DNA of 64,000 nt from Arachnopeziza araneosa (taxonomy: Eukaryota; Ascomycota; Leotiomycetes; Helotiales; Arachnopezizaceae). The notes beneath the pieces were generated by a model, which was not told where the DNA came from, made no database searches, and worked only from the letters and a program-made list of their open reading frames with translations. The translations under genes and the position numbers were made by a program. This document shows positions 21,059 to 33,278 of the stretch, in pieces (the first letter of the stretch is position 1; every line of letters begins with the position of its first letter). The stretch covers positions 455,063 to 519,062 of the forward strand of contig QYAI01000097.1 in assembly GCA_003988855.1 (NCBI GenBank), written 5' to 3'.

Positions 21059-23341
21059 CTATTTGTATTCCATTACACGCTCGCCAATACCGTGCCCCAG
21101 CTCCCTCAGCAATCGCTCGTCGCTGGGTGTCCATTCAAGCTGCGGTATAGCTTCCACATTTAGGATCTGGTGTTCCTCCTCAAACGCTACCCTTATCGTA
21201 TCTGGTCCTGGAGTACTCGCAAAAAGCACTTTGACAGTTGCTAGTATCTCCGGGGCGGCCGTGAGACTCAACAAGAAGCCTAGTACAGGCAATGCCTCGT
21301 CGCAATGCTCGTCTCTCTCGTACAAGACCACGCCGTCAATGATGCAGAACAAAGTGATCGTCTGGGGCAGCTGCCATACCAGCCAGCCGAGCAGCTTCTC
21401 CAGCCCATCGATTTGATTTTCCTGTAGGCGCGAGATAATCTCGGATTGGAGTGATCGCATATCAAAATTGTGTGCGCGAAGCAGCTGGCCTATGAGACTG
21501 AGGAGCATGGCGCGACCGCCAATGTACTGTCCTGCTTCCATCGGGTCGATGTGTCGACCGCAAAACCACTGTATCGACATAAACCGCTCTTTGGCATGGA
21601 GGGCCTGTGCCATGGTTGCGCAGAAAACAGACAATGGGGAGACTTCCGCGATGGTTTTGGGGAGACGAGAAGTCCACTGAACGAGGAGCTTGGCGGAGGA
21701 GGTGGACACGATCCAATCGCGGAACAGCGGCATGTTGATAATCTGCTCAGCTTGGGCACGTTGCTTTGCTGGGAGCTCTTCTCTCTTGTTGAGTATGAAG
21801 GCAATGTCGACGTAATCGAGGTCGGGTGTATCGACTATTCTCTGCAAAGTTTCTTGGCTGATGCACATAGGTGCCGGTGGCTGAAGAGGAGGTGCCCATG
21901 GACTCGGGAGCATTGGAGATGTGGAACGTAATCTTTGATTCTCAATTGCGAGGTACATGTTCATTTGGTAGGCAGCTTCTAGTTCTCCTGTGGATAAGTC
22001 ATTAAAGGTTAGAATGTATGCTCCTGAAGGAGAGGGTAAGATGGGTACTCGCTTCGACTCCGTTCCATGGCTAGGTCCTGTGCTTTCACGTGTTCTTTTA
22101 ACAGATTCTGAATCGAGTTGATCCCGGTGGCCATTCGCTGCTGATTTTCAGCCACCTGCGATATCAACTTTTGAGTCTCTTGAGAGTCTTCAACAACCGT
22201 CGATGTGTTAGCGTCAGACCTTTTTTAGTGGGTTGCATCGATGGCCCATCAGACGCAGAGACGCCTACATAAATGAGCTTGATGAATGTGCGATTTCGTC
22301 GCTTCAACCATCAGCTTTGTGCTTGTCGTGTTAATCGCCTCAAGGCTCTTCAACAACCCTTTTTCATATTCGTCTCTCATCACGATAGCCTTAGCTCCCC
22401 TCAAAACTTCACATATCGATTACCACTTGTTAGCTATTTGCGCGGTGGCATGAATGACTTACTCTCGTTGCTTGTAAAGAATCCGATGGCTTGCTCGATT
22501 GCGGTCAATGTTGTGATAGTCAATTCTACGGACATATTATTAATGTTGGTGTCTCCTTGGAAAGTCCCCAGAAAGAGCTCGACGTCCGAGAAGATTGGGA
22601 TGAGACCCTCAAAGCCTTCAAGGACTTGGTTTCGTACGTTTGCAGCCTGCTTGACTGCCTGAGCGATAGTAACTAGTCAGTTATGCGCGTTGGCTTTATC
22701 ATGGAACCTCCTGGCAAAGCTCAGCAACATTTATATCTTACATCTAAGAGTAGTCCCACTGCACCCAACACTGGTGTTGAGTATGGGTTGTCTGGAGCAA
22801 TATCCGATGCACTCTGAGCGGCCGCAGCTAGAGGAGCCATGTTGTCGGCGGCTTTTCGTCTGATTTTTCGCAGCCATCCTAGTGGGCCAGCTACCCTCTG
22901 GTATTCACTCCGCGCCAGTTCGAGCGTGTCATAGATATCGTCCCAGTCCCCCCTGTTACGGATGCTATACGGGCTTTGGGACCGTCCTTTTGGCTCTGGT
23001 GTAGCTGGATCAGATTTGAACTTGATCCACGCTGAATTAAATATGACATTCCAGAACTGCATTGCTTTCGTGTCCGTCCATGCTGGTCTCGGTGGCGGCG
23101 AGTAGACCTTGGGTACGGGATCAGAACTTGGAGATGGATACGAACCCGACACCGCGAGCGAGTGATTGCTGTGCATCGCCACCAAGGCCTGACTATTGGG
23201 GACGTATTGATCAGAAATATTATCCCAGTGGATCGGAGGATTTACAAATGCCGGATGGATCGCTGGGAGGCGGTTTTCAATAAATCCGACCGTCAGTGAC
23301 TGCGGGTTAGGGCTGCGTAAAGACGAGTTGGGATCCGCCAT
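21059..23341 (-). CDS. DUF7708-type fungal protein with degenerate NTPase-like C-terminal half
   Basis: Minus-strand exons 23341-22742, 22658-22463, 22406-22269, 22187-22053 and 21987-21059 give 665 residues in one frame. The N-terminal module has the pattern I associate with DUF7708 of fungal NACHT-type proteins: WDDIYDTLELARSEYQ, then PVLGAVGLLLD-AVKQAANVR, then GLIPIFSDVELFL, then LTTLTAIEQAIGFF, then a coiled-coil-like segment to LLKEHVKAQDLAMERSR. The C-terminal half looks like a P-loop NTPase scaffold (GGRAMLLSLIGQLL; ITLFCIIDGVV; VKVLFASTPGPD) but shows no Walker A lysine motif. The fourth intron needs either a GC donor (gcgagt at 22052) or a weak gtcgaa; both give the same phase. It is divergent from the AAA ATPase at 23919. 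Role unknown; related architectures are linked to fungal self/non-self sensing. Confidence 0.7.
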
Positions 23342-23918
23342 ATTGGGAAATGCTGGAAATCTCTATCTCCTTCAGATCAGATTGTCAACGGAGGAGCCTC
23401 ATTTAGCGTGTTTGCACCCGGCTGGTCGAAGTGAAGGATTCGGCATGACAGTTAGGCTGTGTATTAGATTGAGCCACACAGAGTCCAGGTGCAAGTAGCT
23501 TGCAAGTGGATGCGGGATGCTGATGCGCTGTCAGTTTATCACTTGCTCCCATGCCGGCAGCAATTCCATCACGTTCCATGACGGCTGAGCGTCGGGCATG
23601 CATAGGCTATCCTGACCAGCCTTTCACGCGCTCAATGTGGCCTCTGTGGCATCGTTAGACGATTCGGCAGGGTTTCCTCATGTCGTACAACGCAGAAGGG
23701 TTGGAACCCGTCTCACCACCCGCATAGGCACGGATTAGACGGAGTGGGCATGGCACCCCAGGACATGCCCTGGCGAGGCTCTGCTGTCTACAAGTACTGT
23801 ACGTCGATCATTTTTTATCTCATTCGTCTAGTCTTGTCACTGCCAACTTCCTCGACACTCTGGCTAGTACTCTATAGCTACGTTTCTGCGTCGCGTTTCC
23901 TTGTCGAGACCTGTAGCA
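23342..23918. promoter_or_regulatory. shared divergent upstream region
   Basis: A 577-bp gap separates the start codons of the DUF7708-type gene (minus) and the AAA ATPase (plus). No gene is recognised inside. Both promoters must lie here, so co-regulation is possible; no specific motif was identified. Confidence 0.4.
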
Positions 23919-26900
23919 ATGGCGTCCGACGATACCACCGGAACCGAGGCTTCCACAACCTTTGATTCGACTCCCAGCCAGGAGACTCAAACTCCGGCTA
24001 CTCCTAGCCATGACGAGCGCGATGGAGCAAAGGAGATAGGCTCGTCTCGCAACAGCGAGAGCCTAGGGCTTGTAGATCGAGTTGCGATGAACTTGACAGC
24101 TGAGCTTGAATCTCTGAAGAGAAAAATCTTTCATCTCGAGAAGCAGGCTCAAGGGGATTCAGCTCGAGACACAGATAAGAGTGCTCAAGATCCAGCTGAT
24201 CTCGAATCAGAAAGACAGCCTGTAGACCCTATGTCTGACATTGAACAATACAGAAGAATGGAACAAGTTCTTTACAAACACCGCAAAGAGTGGGAAATGA
24301 AAGGTGATAGAAATGTGGGATTCAGCATGTACCCCAGTTTCAACGGCAGAGGTGTGCTAGATCCGAAACTTGGCTATGGGCCTTGGAGCCGTTTTTGGTT
24401 CTCGAATCCATCCTAGTATACTCGGCCAGACCCTTTTGATCCTGCTCATCAGAGCATAAATGTCCCGGCCGTCGCAAGTGAGAAGGATGAATTCGACATC
24501 ACTATTGACTTTGGCGGCGCCAGGGACAGGCTTCGCAAGAACTTCGAATGGGAAATGGATCGAATCTTCTTGGTGGAGGAAATGGGTATCCGTAGGCGGG
24601 TGAAAGAGAAAGTGAAGATGAGTGACGAGTTGAAGAAGGCGGAGGATGAAGCAAGGGCCAAAGCAGATGAAGAGTCGGCCCGCCCAACATGTGCGCAGCT
24701 TAAGCTAAACCACGTGGATTGGTTTGCCTTTAAACGCCTGTACCGTTCAGAGGAGAGAGATTCATGCGTTATCGACATTCTCATAGGGGAGCCCATCGTC
24801 AATGACGACGGTGGAACAGGCTGGTATGGACCCTCGAGACGCCGTGTTCGTAAGGTTGACAAATCACAATATCCCCAGACGTCCGTATCGTCAGCACCCG
24901 GGCTAGCACCACTTCCCGAAAGAATCCGCATACATTCTGCTTCGCTGCGTAAAATTTTAGCCATAATTGTCGGACCAGAGGCATCGGATGTGGCTGACAC
25001 AGATTCGTCGGCAGTCGTCTTGGTCAGGCCATTCAAGGTTCTGTTCTACAGAGAGCAAGCACTTCGATCCTGGTGCACCAGCTTGGAGGAGAAGTTCGAG
25101 CAAATTACCAAGGCTACTGAGCATGGTCAAACTGAGACGACGAGTGTTGAAAAAGGAAACGGCTCGAATCAAGGTCATGATTTGTCACAGGCGGACCAAG
25201 TGCCAGGAAAGACGACGACAGATGTGCCGCAGTCGGTTGTGGAGGATGTTAAGGACGGATTCAAAGCTAAAGAAAGCGGTAATTATGATGAAAACGAAGA
25301 GAACGAAGATGAGGAAGAGGGTGAGGAGAAAGAAGATGAAAACGACGTAAGCAGATCGGCGGTGGCACTAGACCACTTGAAATGCCTCTTAAGTTTTATC
25401 GACTTGAATATCTCAGCAAAACAGGCCTACTTAGACAGCTCGAAGTGCACTAAGGTCTTCTTTTCAGATCTGTGGTATCTTTTTCGACCGGGTGTAGTGG
25501 TGATTAGCCATGACGGCAAGCAAGCCTACCGGGTTATTGGTGTGACAAGCACCCGCCATCGCGTTGTCCCCTCCTGGCAAACCTGGTTCTGGAACTCGAG
25601 CGATAAGAAGAAAAAAGCTCCTTTCAGTACAACCTGCGTCTATATTGACTTTGATGGGAAGAACCTCGGCCCTGTCTCGAAGAGGTTTGATTTCAAACGG
25701 TTTGATGGTGAGATGGATGTTACTTCACTTCCAGTGTATCCGCTTCGCTTCCATCCTCTCAGAAAGACAGAATTCAGCGACAAAGAATGGAAAGAACTGG
25801 AATCAATTCCGCCGGAAAAGCGATACGTGCAAAAGCTCATTAACCGTGGGTCAAAATTCCTTGAGGTTGTGGGGGTAAAAGCAATGTACTACGCCGGGCC
25901 TACGCTGGGGATACGTGACGATGTTGAAAGCCAAGTAGTAATTGATTTCGAAACGGCCTTCTCTGTTGATGATGAAAAGCAGCATGAATGGAAACCTAAT
26001 CTAGAGGTTCTATTAGGCAATCCTGCCCCCGAGGACCAGGACGACCAGGACGATCAGGAAGATCGAGAAGAAAATGCTGCTTGCAATGCGGCGTGTTGTG
26101 ATAATGACTTAGTTCACGACGACACGTATGTTGACTTTAAGACGAGGGATGCGTACGTAAATGGCCTCTTGCCGAAGTTAGGACATCAGAATGAGCAGCC
26201 ATCAGTTGTAATTATTCCACAACCTCTCGGAGAGCTTGAAATCCACCCAGGGAAGAAAGACTACGCAATATCAGATGACGAGCGAATTATTATGTCATTT
26301 CGTGTATTTGGCTTCGTTCTACAAAGCCGACAATGGGGTAAGCAATCTTCACCATCCTCATCATTTCTCTTCATATATTAAAGTTGTGTCACCTTAGCAC
26401 AACTAGATTTATCTTACCTTACCGATCTTCACCCCCCCAATGCAATTGCCAAGAGTAGTGGAGAAGACAAGAATTCCCTGGAAAATAAGGAGAGCCAGAA
26501 AGACAAAACAGCATTTGGCCGACTTGTTCTCGAAGACGGACAAAAGCCCATGATTCAGGCGCTGGTCGCACAGCACTTTCGAGACAAGGAGTCCAAAGTA
26601 GGACAGACAGAGCAAGTAGACATTGTCAAAGGGAAAGGTAAGTCCGAAACTCTAGGGGACCTTCACCGAATGTTGGTGTGCTAGGCTGACAAAGACATCA
26701 GGGAAGGGGTTGATCTTGCTACTACACGGCGCTCCCGGTGTAGGGAAGACATCAACAGCCGGTTAGTACAGATGATCCCCTATCTCTGCTTCCACCAGTC
26801 CAGGCATATACTTACAGTCATTTCCAAACAGAGGGTGTCGCCGAGCTTTTCAGGAAGCCATTATTTCAAATCACATGCGGTGAGTAGAACACGGCTCTTT

Positions 26901-28298
26901 CGAGTTGTCTTTCGAGAAATGCTGACATTACGAAATGATCGTAGGTGATCTTGGGTCAACTGCAAAAGAGGTCGAGAAAGCTCTGGACATCAATTTCACA
27001 CTGGCTAACAGATGGGACTGCATTCTTCTTCTAGACGAGGCCGATGTCTTCTTAGCACAAAGGAATAAAGAAGACTTTAAACGAAACGGGCTCGTTGCGG
27101 GTAAGTCACCAGATGCTGTCGACATACACATCGTTTACCTGTCCGTTAATTAATTGATAACTAATTCATGGCAGTGTTCCTACGCGTCTTGGAATACTAC
27201 GCCGGCGTTCTCTTCTTGACAACTAATCGCGTCGGTGACTTCGATGAGGCCTTCACCTCGCGTATCCATGTCAGTCTATACTATCCAGAACTAAGTATCG
27301 AGAAGACTGTGCAGGTATTTGAAATCAACGTCAATATGATCAACGAGCGCTTTGAAGATAAGAAGCGAAGAATTGTTATTGACGACATTATATCTTTTGC
27401 TTCTGATCACTACACTAATCACCCAGCGGCACGATGGAATGGTCGCCAGATCCGCAATGCCTGTCAGACAGCTTTGGCGCTGGCCGAGTTTGAAGCCCAG
27501 GGAAACAGCCATGAGACTATTTTGAAGCCTGACGCCGTCGTCCATCTCAAGCTGTCCCATTTCCAAACCGTCCAGAAAGCCTATCTCGAGTTTGCAAAGT
27601 ACATGAACTCCCTCTACGGCTCGACCTCATCAACTCGTGCCAAGGAGAGTAAGGTACGTGCCATTTGGATCGATGAAAATAACAACGTCGTTGGGACGCA
27701 GAGCATGGGCGGCGGTTTCAACAGTAAACAGAACGCCTTTCTCTTCAAGTCCCAACCGCAGACACAACCGCAGCAAATATTCCAACAACAGGTACCTCTG
27801 CAACCCCAGCAAAGTTTCCAGCCGCAGTCTTTCCCAGGAACCAACCAAGCAGTCCCCAATCCGGGGATGCAGCAGTATTATCAGTACCAAAACCTTGTAG
27901 CACCCCAACCTATGTACGCTCCAGCCCCTGGCCAGATGCAGATGCAACCCCCGCAACAATTTCCTTCGAGCCAACTTTGGAATAGCCCGGGCGTCAATAT
28001 TGCCACTGGACCAGGAGGAGAACAGAATCGAGCTCCATCTCAACTTCCACCAAAAACGCCACCTCCGCCACAGCAACCGCAGCCGCAACAGGGAAATCCA
28101 GCCTGGCTCGGCCAGAATATTCAAGCTATGTATGCAGCGGCAAGCCCACAAGGCTCAGAACAAATATCACCGAACAACTTACTTACAACAGGAGGAGGTG
28201 GATACCAACCAGGGCCATCTATTTCAGCGCCGCAATGGCAGGGGCCTCAGGGAGGACAGCAATGGCAAGGACCTCAAGGGCCAACCAGTAATCACTAA
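23919..28298 (+). CDS. large fungal AAA ATPase (DUF7025-type) with an in-frame TAG
   Basis: Exons 23919-26337, 26398-26637, 26702-26761, 26832-26879, 26945-27100 and 27175-28298, all with consensus GT-AG junctions, give about 1348 codons. The N-terminal ~500 residues are charged with coiled-coil character. A DUF7025-like region follows (DLWYLFRPGVVVI; FDGEMDVTSLPVYPLRFH), then a AAA module: Walker A HGAPGVGKTST, Walker B CILLLDEADVFLAQR, sensor LFLTTNRVGDFDEAF, and arginine finger SRIH. The C-terminal ~190 residues are Gln/Pro-rich. A TAG at 24414-24416 interrupts the first exon, and the frame is open and family-like on both sides. Either this allele is broken, or a weak 63-nt intron (24354-24416, gtgcta...cctag, phase 0) removes the stop. 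The substrate is unknown. Confidence 0.8.
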
Positions 28299-29941
28299 CA
28301 AGCTCACAAATTTCCATTGCTCGTTCCCTCTCGATGTCTTTTCATCTCATGTTTGTTCTGAGTGGCGGAGACATGATTGTTAGCGAGGCTCTATGTAATT
28401 GTCAGTCAGAAATTTACCCTAGCCAGGTTGTCCTTGAGAAATTAGTTTCATGAGCTTGACTTCTGTCTTCCATCTCCAAGAATACAACACATCCACTTGA
28501 ACCAAGCCCAAAAATAAAATAATCCAACCGATACTGAAACCCTTAAGTTCTTCCAGAGGATTTCTATTTTCTACAGAATACATCAAGAATATCTCAATTG
28601 CTTATTTAGCATGTTTTTACCCTAAGATGAAAGCAAGATGAAAGCAAAACGTGCTGAATAAGCAACTGAACAGGAACTTTTCCTGCTTTCCGTACAGCCG
28701 AGCTTTCGAAGACCGAGAGAGAGCAGAATGCCAGACGAGGAAAAGCGGACTGCAAGAAGCAGAAAATGGAAGATGAATCAATGTAAGATTCTACGTGTTT
28801 CTATGCATTTTGTATGTATTTATACAAATTGGCACGTGTTTAAGCCTTATTCTTATATAAGTTACTAGCTTTTATACTAGCTTTATGCAAGCTACCAAAT
28901 ACATAGAATCCATTGGGGGTTAGTGGATACTTAGGTACCCACCCATGGGATAGCCTTTAAAAAACACCCACAGGTGCACGCATGGAATTTGTAGGTATCT
29001 AGAAATACCCCAAAAACCTATAGGTGGCTTTGAGCAGCCTAAATGGAGCAACAACACTTATATAACATTGCATTTATAGTCACGCTGAGTTGGTTGAATC
29101 TTCTTGTGTATTATACTCTATTTACATGCAGTAAAGTATAGCATTCTTCTGGAATTTCCATAAACAGCCACATGTCTACTTTCGCTCTGTGCTGAGCTGC
29201 CACTCCATCGTTCCTATTCTCATCCCTTTCACACCCTAGCCTACTGTGTCCCCCCCAATTGTCTCCTCATTGCTTTCAATCTATTGGCTCGGAGTGGCGA
29301 CAACGTTATCAATTTGGAAAATGGCTTGTGTAACTTCATTTTGGACGGCTTCGATATAAACGGTAGCGGTGCTAGAGCTCACCGGCCCCGTGGTCATTGA
29401 TCCCGTATACCACGTGTTTGTGCTATCGAGGGCCCATTCTATTGTTTGCGAGTGTTCAAAGATCGAGGCTTATTTCTGAAGCCGGCTGGAAAACCCTCTA
29501 CCAGCGCGTTGGGATCTTTGTTATGGGCTTGGAAGCGCATAGGATGGAAGGGGATGTGTGGTTCAAAGATTGCGAGTTACAGTTCATCGCGATTATATAG
29601 ATTCTTCCTAGCGTGATGCAACCAGATTTCAATCGATGAATTTCCTACGGCAGTCTGATTTCCTTCTGAGAGTCGAGGAAAGGTTTGCGTGCATGTTTTC
29701 TGAAAACCCCAGCCTAAATCCTCTTGGATAGATTTTCGGATAAGAAAAGTGGTGTAAAGCTTCGGCGAGTCCGGTACTTCAATTTACTTCTCCCTCTTTT
29801 TTGTTGCACTTCGCTACTTTTGAAACTTTTCAAAACCTCAGGGCTCGCATTTTCTCGCATACAGAAAATTTTCTCGGATAGAATCTTGAGATTCTTGAGA
29901 TTCTCGGATGAAAAAAGTGACCTGAAGTAAGTTGCACTAAA
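28299..29941. other. intergenic spacer
   Basis: No supported gene. 28780-29040 is AT-rich with short internal inverted words and may be an old non-autonomous repeat. Frames at 29397-29930 show no motif. Confidence 0.35.
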
Positions 29942-30850
29942 TCAGGCTCCGAATTTCCAGTCCTTGGGTACACGCCCATACACGACACCAGGAACGTCCT
30001 TGAACAAGTCCTCGTAGACCGGAATCAGACTTTCCGGATCTTCAAGTTGCTTCCAATAGCTCTCTCCCAATCGCTTCGCGCATGGGTCTTCCCACATCGT
30101 CTTCAACCAAGACAGGGCCCCGGGCGTCGCGGTCTCGAGAGGAAGATTATATGTGCGGAAGCGCTTCCAGCACGTCAGCATCACGCATATTCGAAGGATA
30201 AATCACCACGTACCCATATGGCCGGCCAATAAAACGCATCCACGATCCCAAACTTCCCGAACAAGAAACCCTCATCCTCATGCTCCTTCCCGAGCACCTT
30301 CAACCTCTCAAGCGTGACCTTCCGGCTGTCTCCCCATATCTGCAGCAGCCGCGCGATCTCCTTCCGCGCCTTGTCGCTCACGGGGACGGGGCCGGAGTAC
30401 TGCGCGACGAAGTTGCAGCCGTAGGTGTTCCGCACCTCGGGGAAGCCGGCGTGCATCTCCGCCGTGGCGGAGCGGGCCAGGGCGCGGAGGTAGGGGTCTG
30501 CTGGCCAGAGGGGCAGCTGGGGGTGGGATTCGGCCAGGTACTCGGAGATGGAGATGGTGTCCGTGATGGTCAGGGGTGGTGAGGCGGCGGATGGCGTCTT
30601 GGGCGTGACAATCAGGATGGGAACGAGGCCGGCTGGGGAGTAGGGGAGGGCCGCGCCGCGGTGCACCACGACGTTCAACACGGTGGGCGTGTAGGGGATG
30701 GAGAAGTATTCCAGCAGTATCTCGATGCGGGCGGTCCAACCTGTGAGAGATCAGATGTCAAAATCTCACATAGCTTGAAGGGGCTCTACTAGAATATCTC
30801 GTGTGGGAACCAATTAGCCGATACTCGACGTCAGAAGAAGCGGTAGACAT
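29942..30850 (-). CDS. glutathione S-transferase-like protein
   Basis: Minus-strand exons 30850-30790, 30740-30214 and 30163-29942 give 269 residues. Both introns are about 50 nt, and the second has a TGCTGAC branch site. The N-terminal thioredoxin-like domain shows SSWTARIEILLEYFSIPYTP across the first splice, then GLVPILIV, then ITDTISISEYLAESHP (the glutathione-binding TDSxxIxEYL motif), then LPLWP. The C-terminal helical domain includes FLFGKFGIVDAFYWPAIW, with the usual 'G.. ..DAF..P' signature, and LSWLKTMWEDP. A cytosolic transferase acting in detoxification or secondary metabolism is likely. The family Pro of the cis-Pro loop is in GLVPIL. The DNA of exon 2 is notably GC-rich compared with its surroundings. 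Confidence 0.85.
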
Positions 30851-31917
30851 GATGCTTCACTTTGAAATGACAGCGGATCCGAGTTTTGGAGATGGATGAG
30901 ATGATGAAGAGGAGTATACACAGAGAAGGAGATGATGAAGAGGAGCATGCACAGAGAAGGAGATGGATGATGAGTCAATCCGGAAGGGGAAAAGCTTGGC
31001 TGAAAAAGAAATACGAGGATTGACCTGAAGGGCGTAATAAGCGAGGTATTTTGTCTGTCCGTGTGGTATACTTGGATGCAGTCGCAGCTGAGATACTTAC
31101 ATAAGCGTTCTATAATACGTCTCCAGGTTATATCGACTGAAAAGTGGGATATATCTCGAGCGGAGATGGGTCAGATCACGTGGCATACTCGTATTCGCTT
31201 CGATTCTTCGGGTCATCGAGGTTTGACGGAGAGCTGTGTTGCTTCCAATCTGATCCGTTCAGAAAATATCTGAATCACACTTCTTTTCCATTTCATCACT
31301 TCGCACCGTACTCACACGCTCCATCATCATCCTCCTTATCGAAGAGTGCGGCTTCTAGAGTGAGATGTAACGTGCTCATTCCACCTCAATATATCCTCAT
31401 GTGTGCTCACAACCGCCTTATCAGCTGCCGAGATGGAGCGCCGCCGCCTCCACGGCCACGTTCACTCGCTCATGTCACCAGTACATCTCTACCGGCAGGA
31501 GCGAGCCAGGAGGAAGCCTGTTCTGGAAGTCCTTGATACGTCGCCTGCTGCAGCGCCTGATTGTGGGGTCCCCGCGTTTACCGAATAGATGAGCGATAGA
31601 TTGGGGCGGGAGGGTCATGAGGTTCGCCCACATACACCCGATCAGTGCTGGCTAGTCGATGACCGGTCGTCAGTGGGAGTCTCATATGGAAGGCGGCTAC
31701 GAGGGACGAGAGCCAAGGACGTCCGTCATGGTATTTCACTTTACCCAGATGATGGCGAGCGTACCGACGCCTCGGCAATATAAAGTATACATTGTCAATC
31801 CTACCCACGGGAACAGGTATGCCAGCAACACATGAACCCTCAGCAAGTCTTTAATAAGGTTATCGCTCATCGAACTTTACTGCCGCTTCCCTTGTTCATA
31901 GCTGATCAATTTGAATC
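30851..31917. other. intergenic region, AA9 promoter at right end
   Basis: Many small overlapping frames on both strands, none with a family motif. The right end holds a TATA-like element before the AA9 gene. Confidence 0.4.
31779..31785 (+). promoter_or_regulatory. TATA-like box of the AA9 gene
   Basis: TATAAAG lies about 135 nt upstream of the AA9 start codon. Position and sequence suit a fungal TATA box; no functional evidence. Confidence 0.3.
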
Positions 31918-32775
31918 ATGTATTCTCTATATGTCCTTGGCGGTCTGGTCTCGACGGTTGTCGCTCATGGAACTGTGAGCGCCATCATTGTTGACGGCGT
32001 ATTGTAAGGAGATATCCCTCGGTTGGCAGCACCGCTAATTCCTTCCAGCTTCGAAGGCTACAACCCTTCCTACCAATACACCACCCCATCACCCATCACC
32101 GTTGGCTGGAAAACGCCCACAGATCTTGACAATGGATTCGTCGCCCCAGCCGCTTACGGCACAGCAGACATAATCTGCCATAGATCCGCCACAAACGCGA
32201 TGATAGCAGCCCCAGCAAAGGGTGGCTCGAATATCGAACTGCTCTGGACGCCGTGGCCAACCTCCCACAAAGGCCCCATAACCGACTACCTCGCCAACTG
32301 CAACGGGCCCTGCGAGACGGTCGACAAGACCACCCTCAAATGGTTCAAGATCGACGAGCTGGCGCTGCTCGACCCCAAACAGCAGTACGGATACTGGTCC
32401 ACGGACGTCATGATTGCCAACAACAACACCTGGATCGTGCAGATCCCCAAGACCATCGCATCGGGGAACTACGTGCTGCGTCACGAGATCATCGCGCTAC
32501 ACGCCGCTAGTCAAGCAAACGGCGCCCAGAGCTATCCCTTCTGCTTCAACCTGGCCATCTCGAGTAAAGGAACCGACAAGCCGGCTGGCGTCGCTGCGAC
32601 GACGTTTTATACCGCGAAAGACCCCGGAATTCTCTTCAATATCGATGTTGCACCGCCAATTCCGGCGTACACGATTCCAGGACCGCCGCTCTATAGTGCC
32701 GCTGTTACGGTCTCGCAGGTCAAGATGCCAAAAGCGACGGCGTCGGCTGCTGGGGTGTCGTCGTTCATAGCATGA
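31918..32775 (+). CDS. AA9 lytic polysaccharide monooxygenase, secreted
   Basis: Exons 31918-32003 and 32049-32775 (45-nt intron gtaagg...ttccag) give 270 residues. A 16-residue signal peptide ends ...VVA before His17, which becomes the N-terminal copper ligand of the histidine brace (HGTVSAIIVDG). The second brace histidine is His73 (DIICHRSATNA). The active-site set is completed by HEIIALH (His180), Gln189 and axial Tyr191 (GAQSYPFCFNL). The enzyme should oxidatively cleave cellulose or related glucans outside the cell with Cu and an electron donor or H2O2. There is no CBM1; the C-terminus is a short Ala/Ser/Val-rich tail that may carry a GPI signal (SAAGVSSFIA). The first splice lies in the N-terminal strand and restores VFFEGYNP. 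Confidence 0.9.
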
Positions 32776-33278
32776 GAATCATTGGCGTGAAGCGGAGAGG
32801 TAGAGATAACCATTGTATAGCGTATTTTGATGTGTACTTTGTGATTTGCATCATTGAGTAGAATTGAAGCCACTTGGCACAAACCTATTTTTCATTCGCA
32901 TCCCCTTTCCTCGTGGCGAAGCCACTCATCTCTTCCTCGACATCCGAACCTTTGAATCTTAAATCAATGCCGGTAAGTTGAGTCGGAGCGTTTTGAGTTC
33001 TTATGTGTACTTGAATTTCAAGATTTACCGGAACAGTAAATAAATTCAACCCGTGAAGAGTGAATTGAAGCCCATGCTGAAAATGACCATCATAAAATAC
33101 GCCGTACCCATCATAATATTTCCCTAGAATCACCCCTTACTTTCCATGCTAGTAATACAGCCACTGAGAGCAACCTTCAAAATCAGCTCCCGCTGTGGAA
33201 ATTTATTGTTCCAAAAAACCGAGTGGGTCTGATTCATCAGTGCTCATGCCTCTAGTAGACAATAAAATCTTAAATTCC
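32776..33278. other. convergent 3' region
   Basis: No gene recognised. The AA9 gene and the zinc-finger gene converge here. Confidence 0.4.

Noticed and set aside
28780..29040. Possible MITE with short inverted words
   Set aside because: I could not define termini or a target duplication, so it is only mentioned in the spacer entry.
31144..31808. Cluster of 60-130 codon frames on both strands
   Set aside because: Overlapping frames with no motif in the AA9 upstream region.
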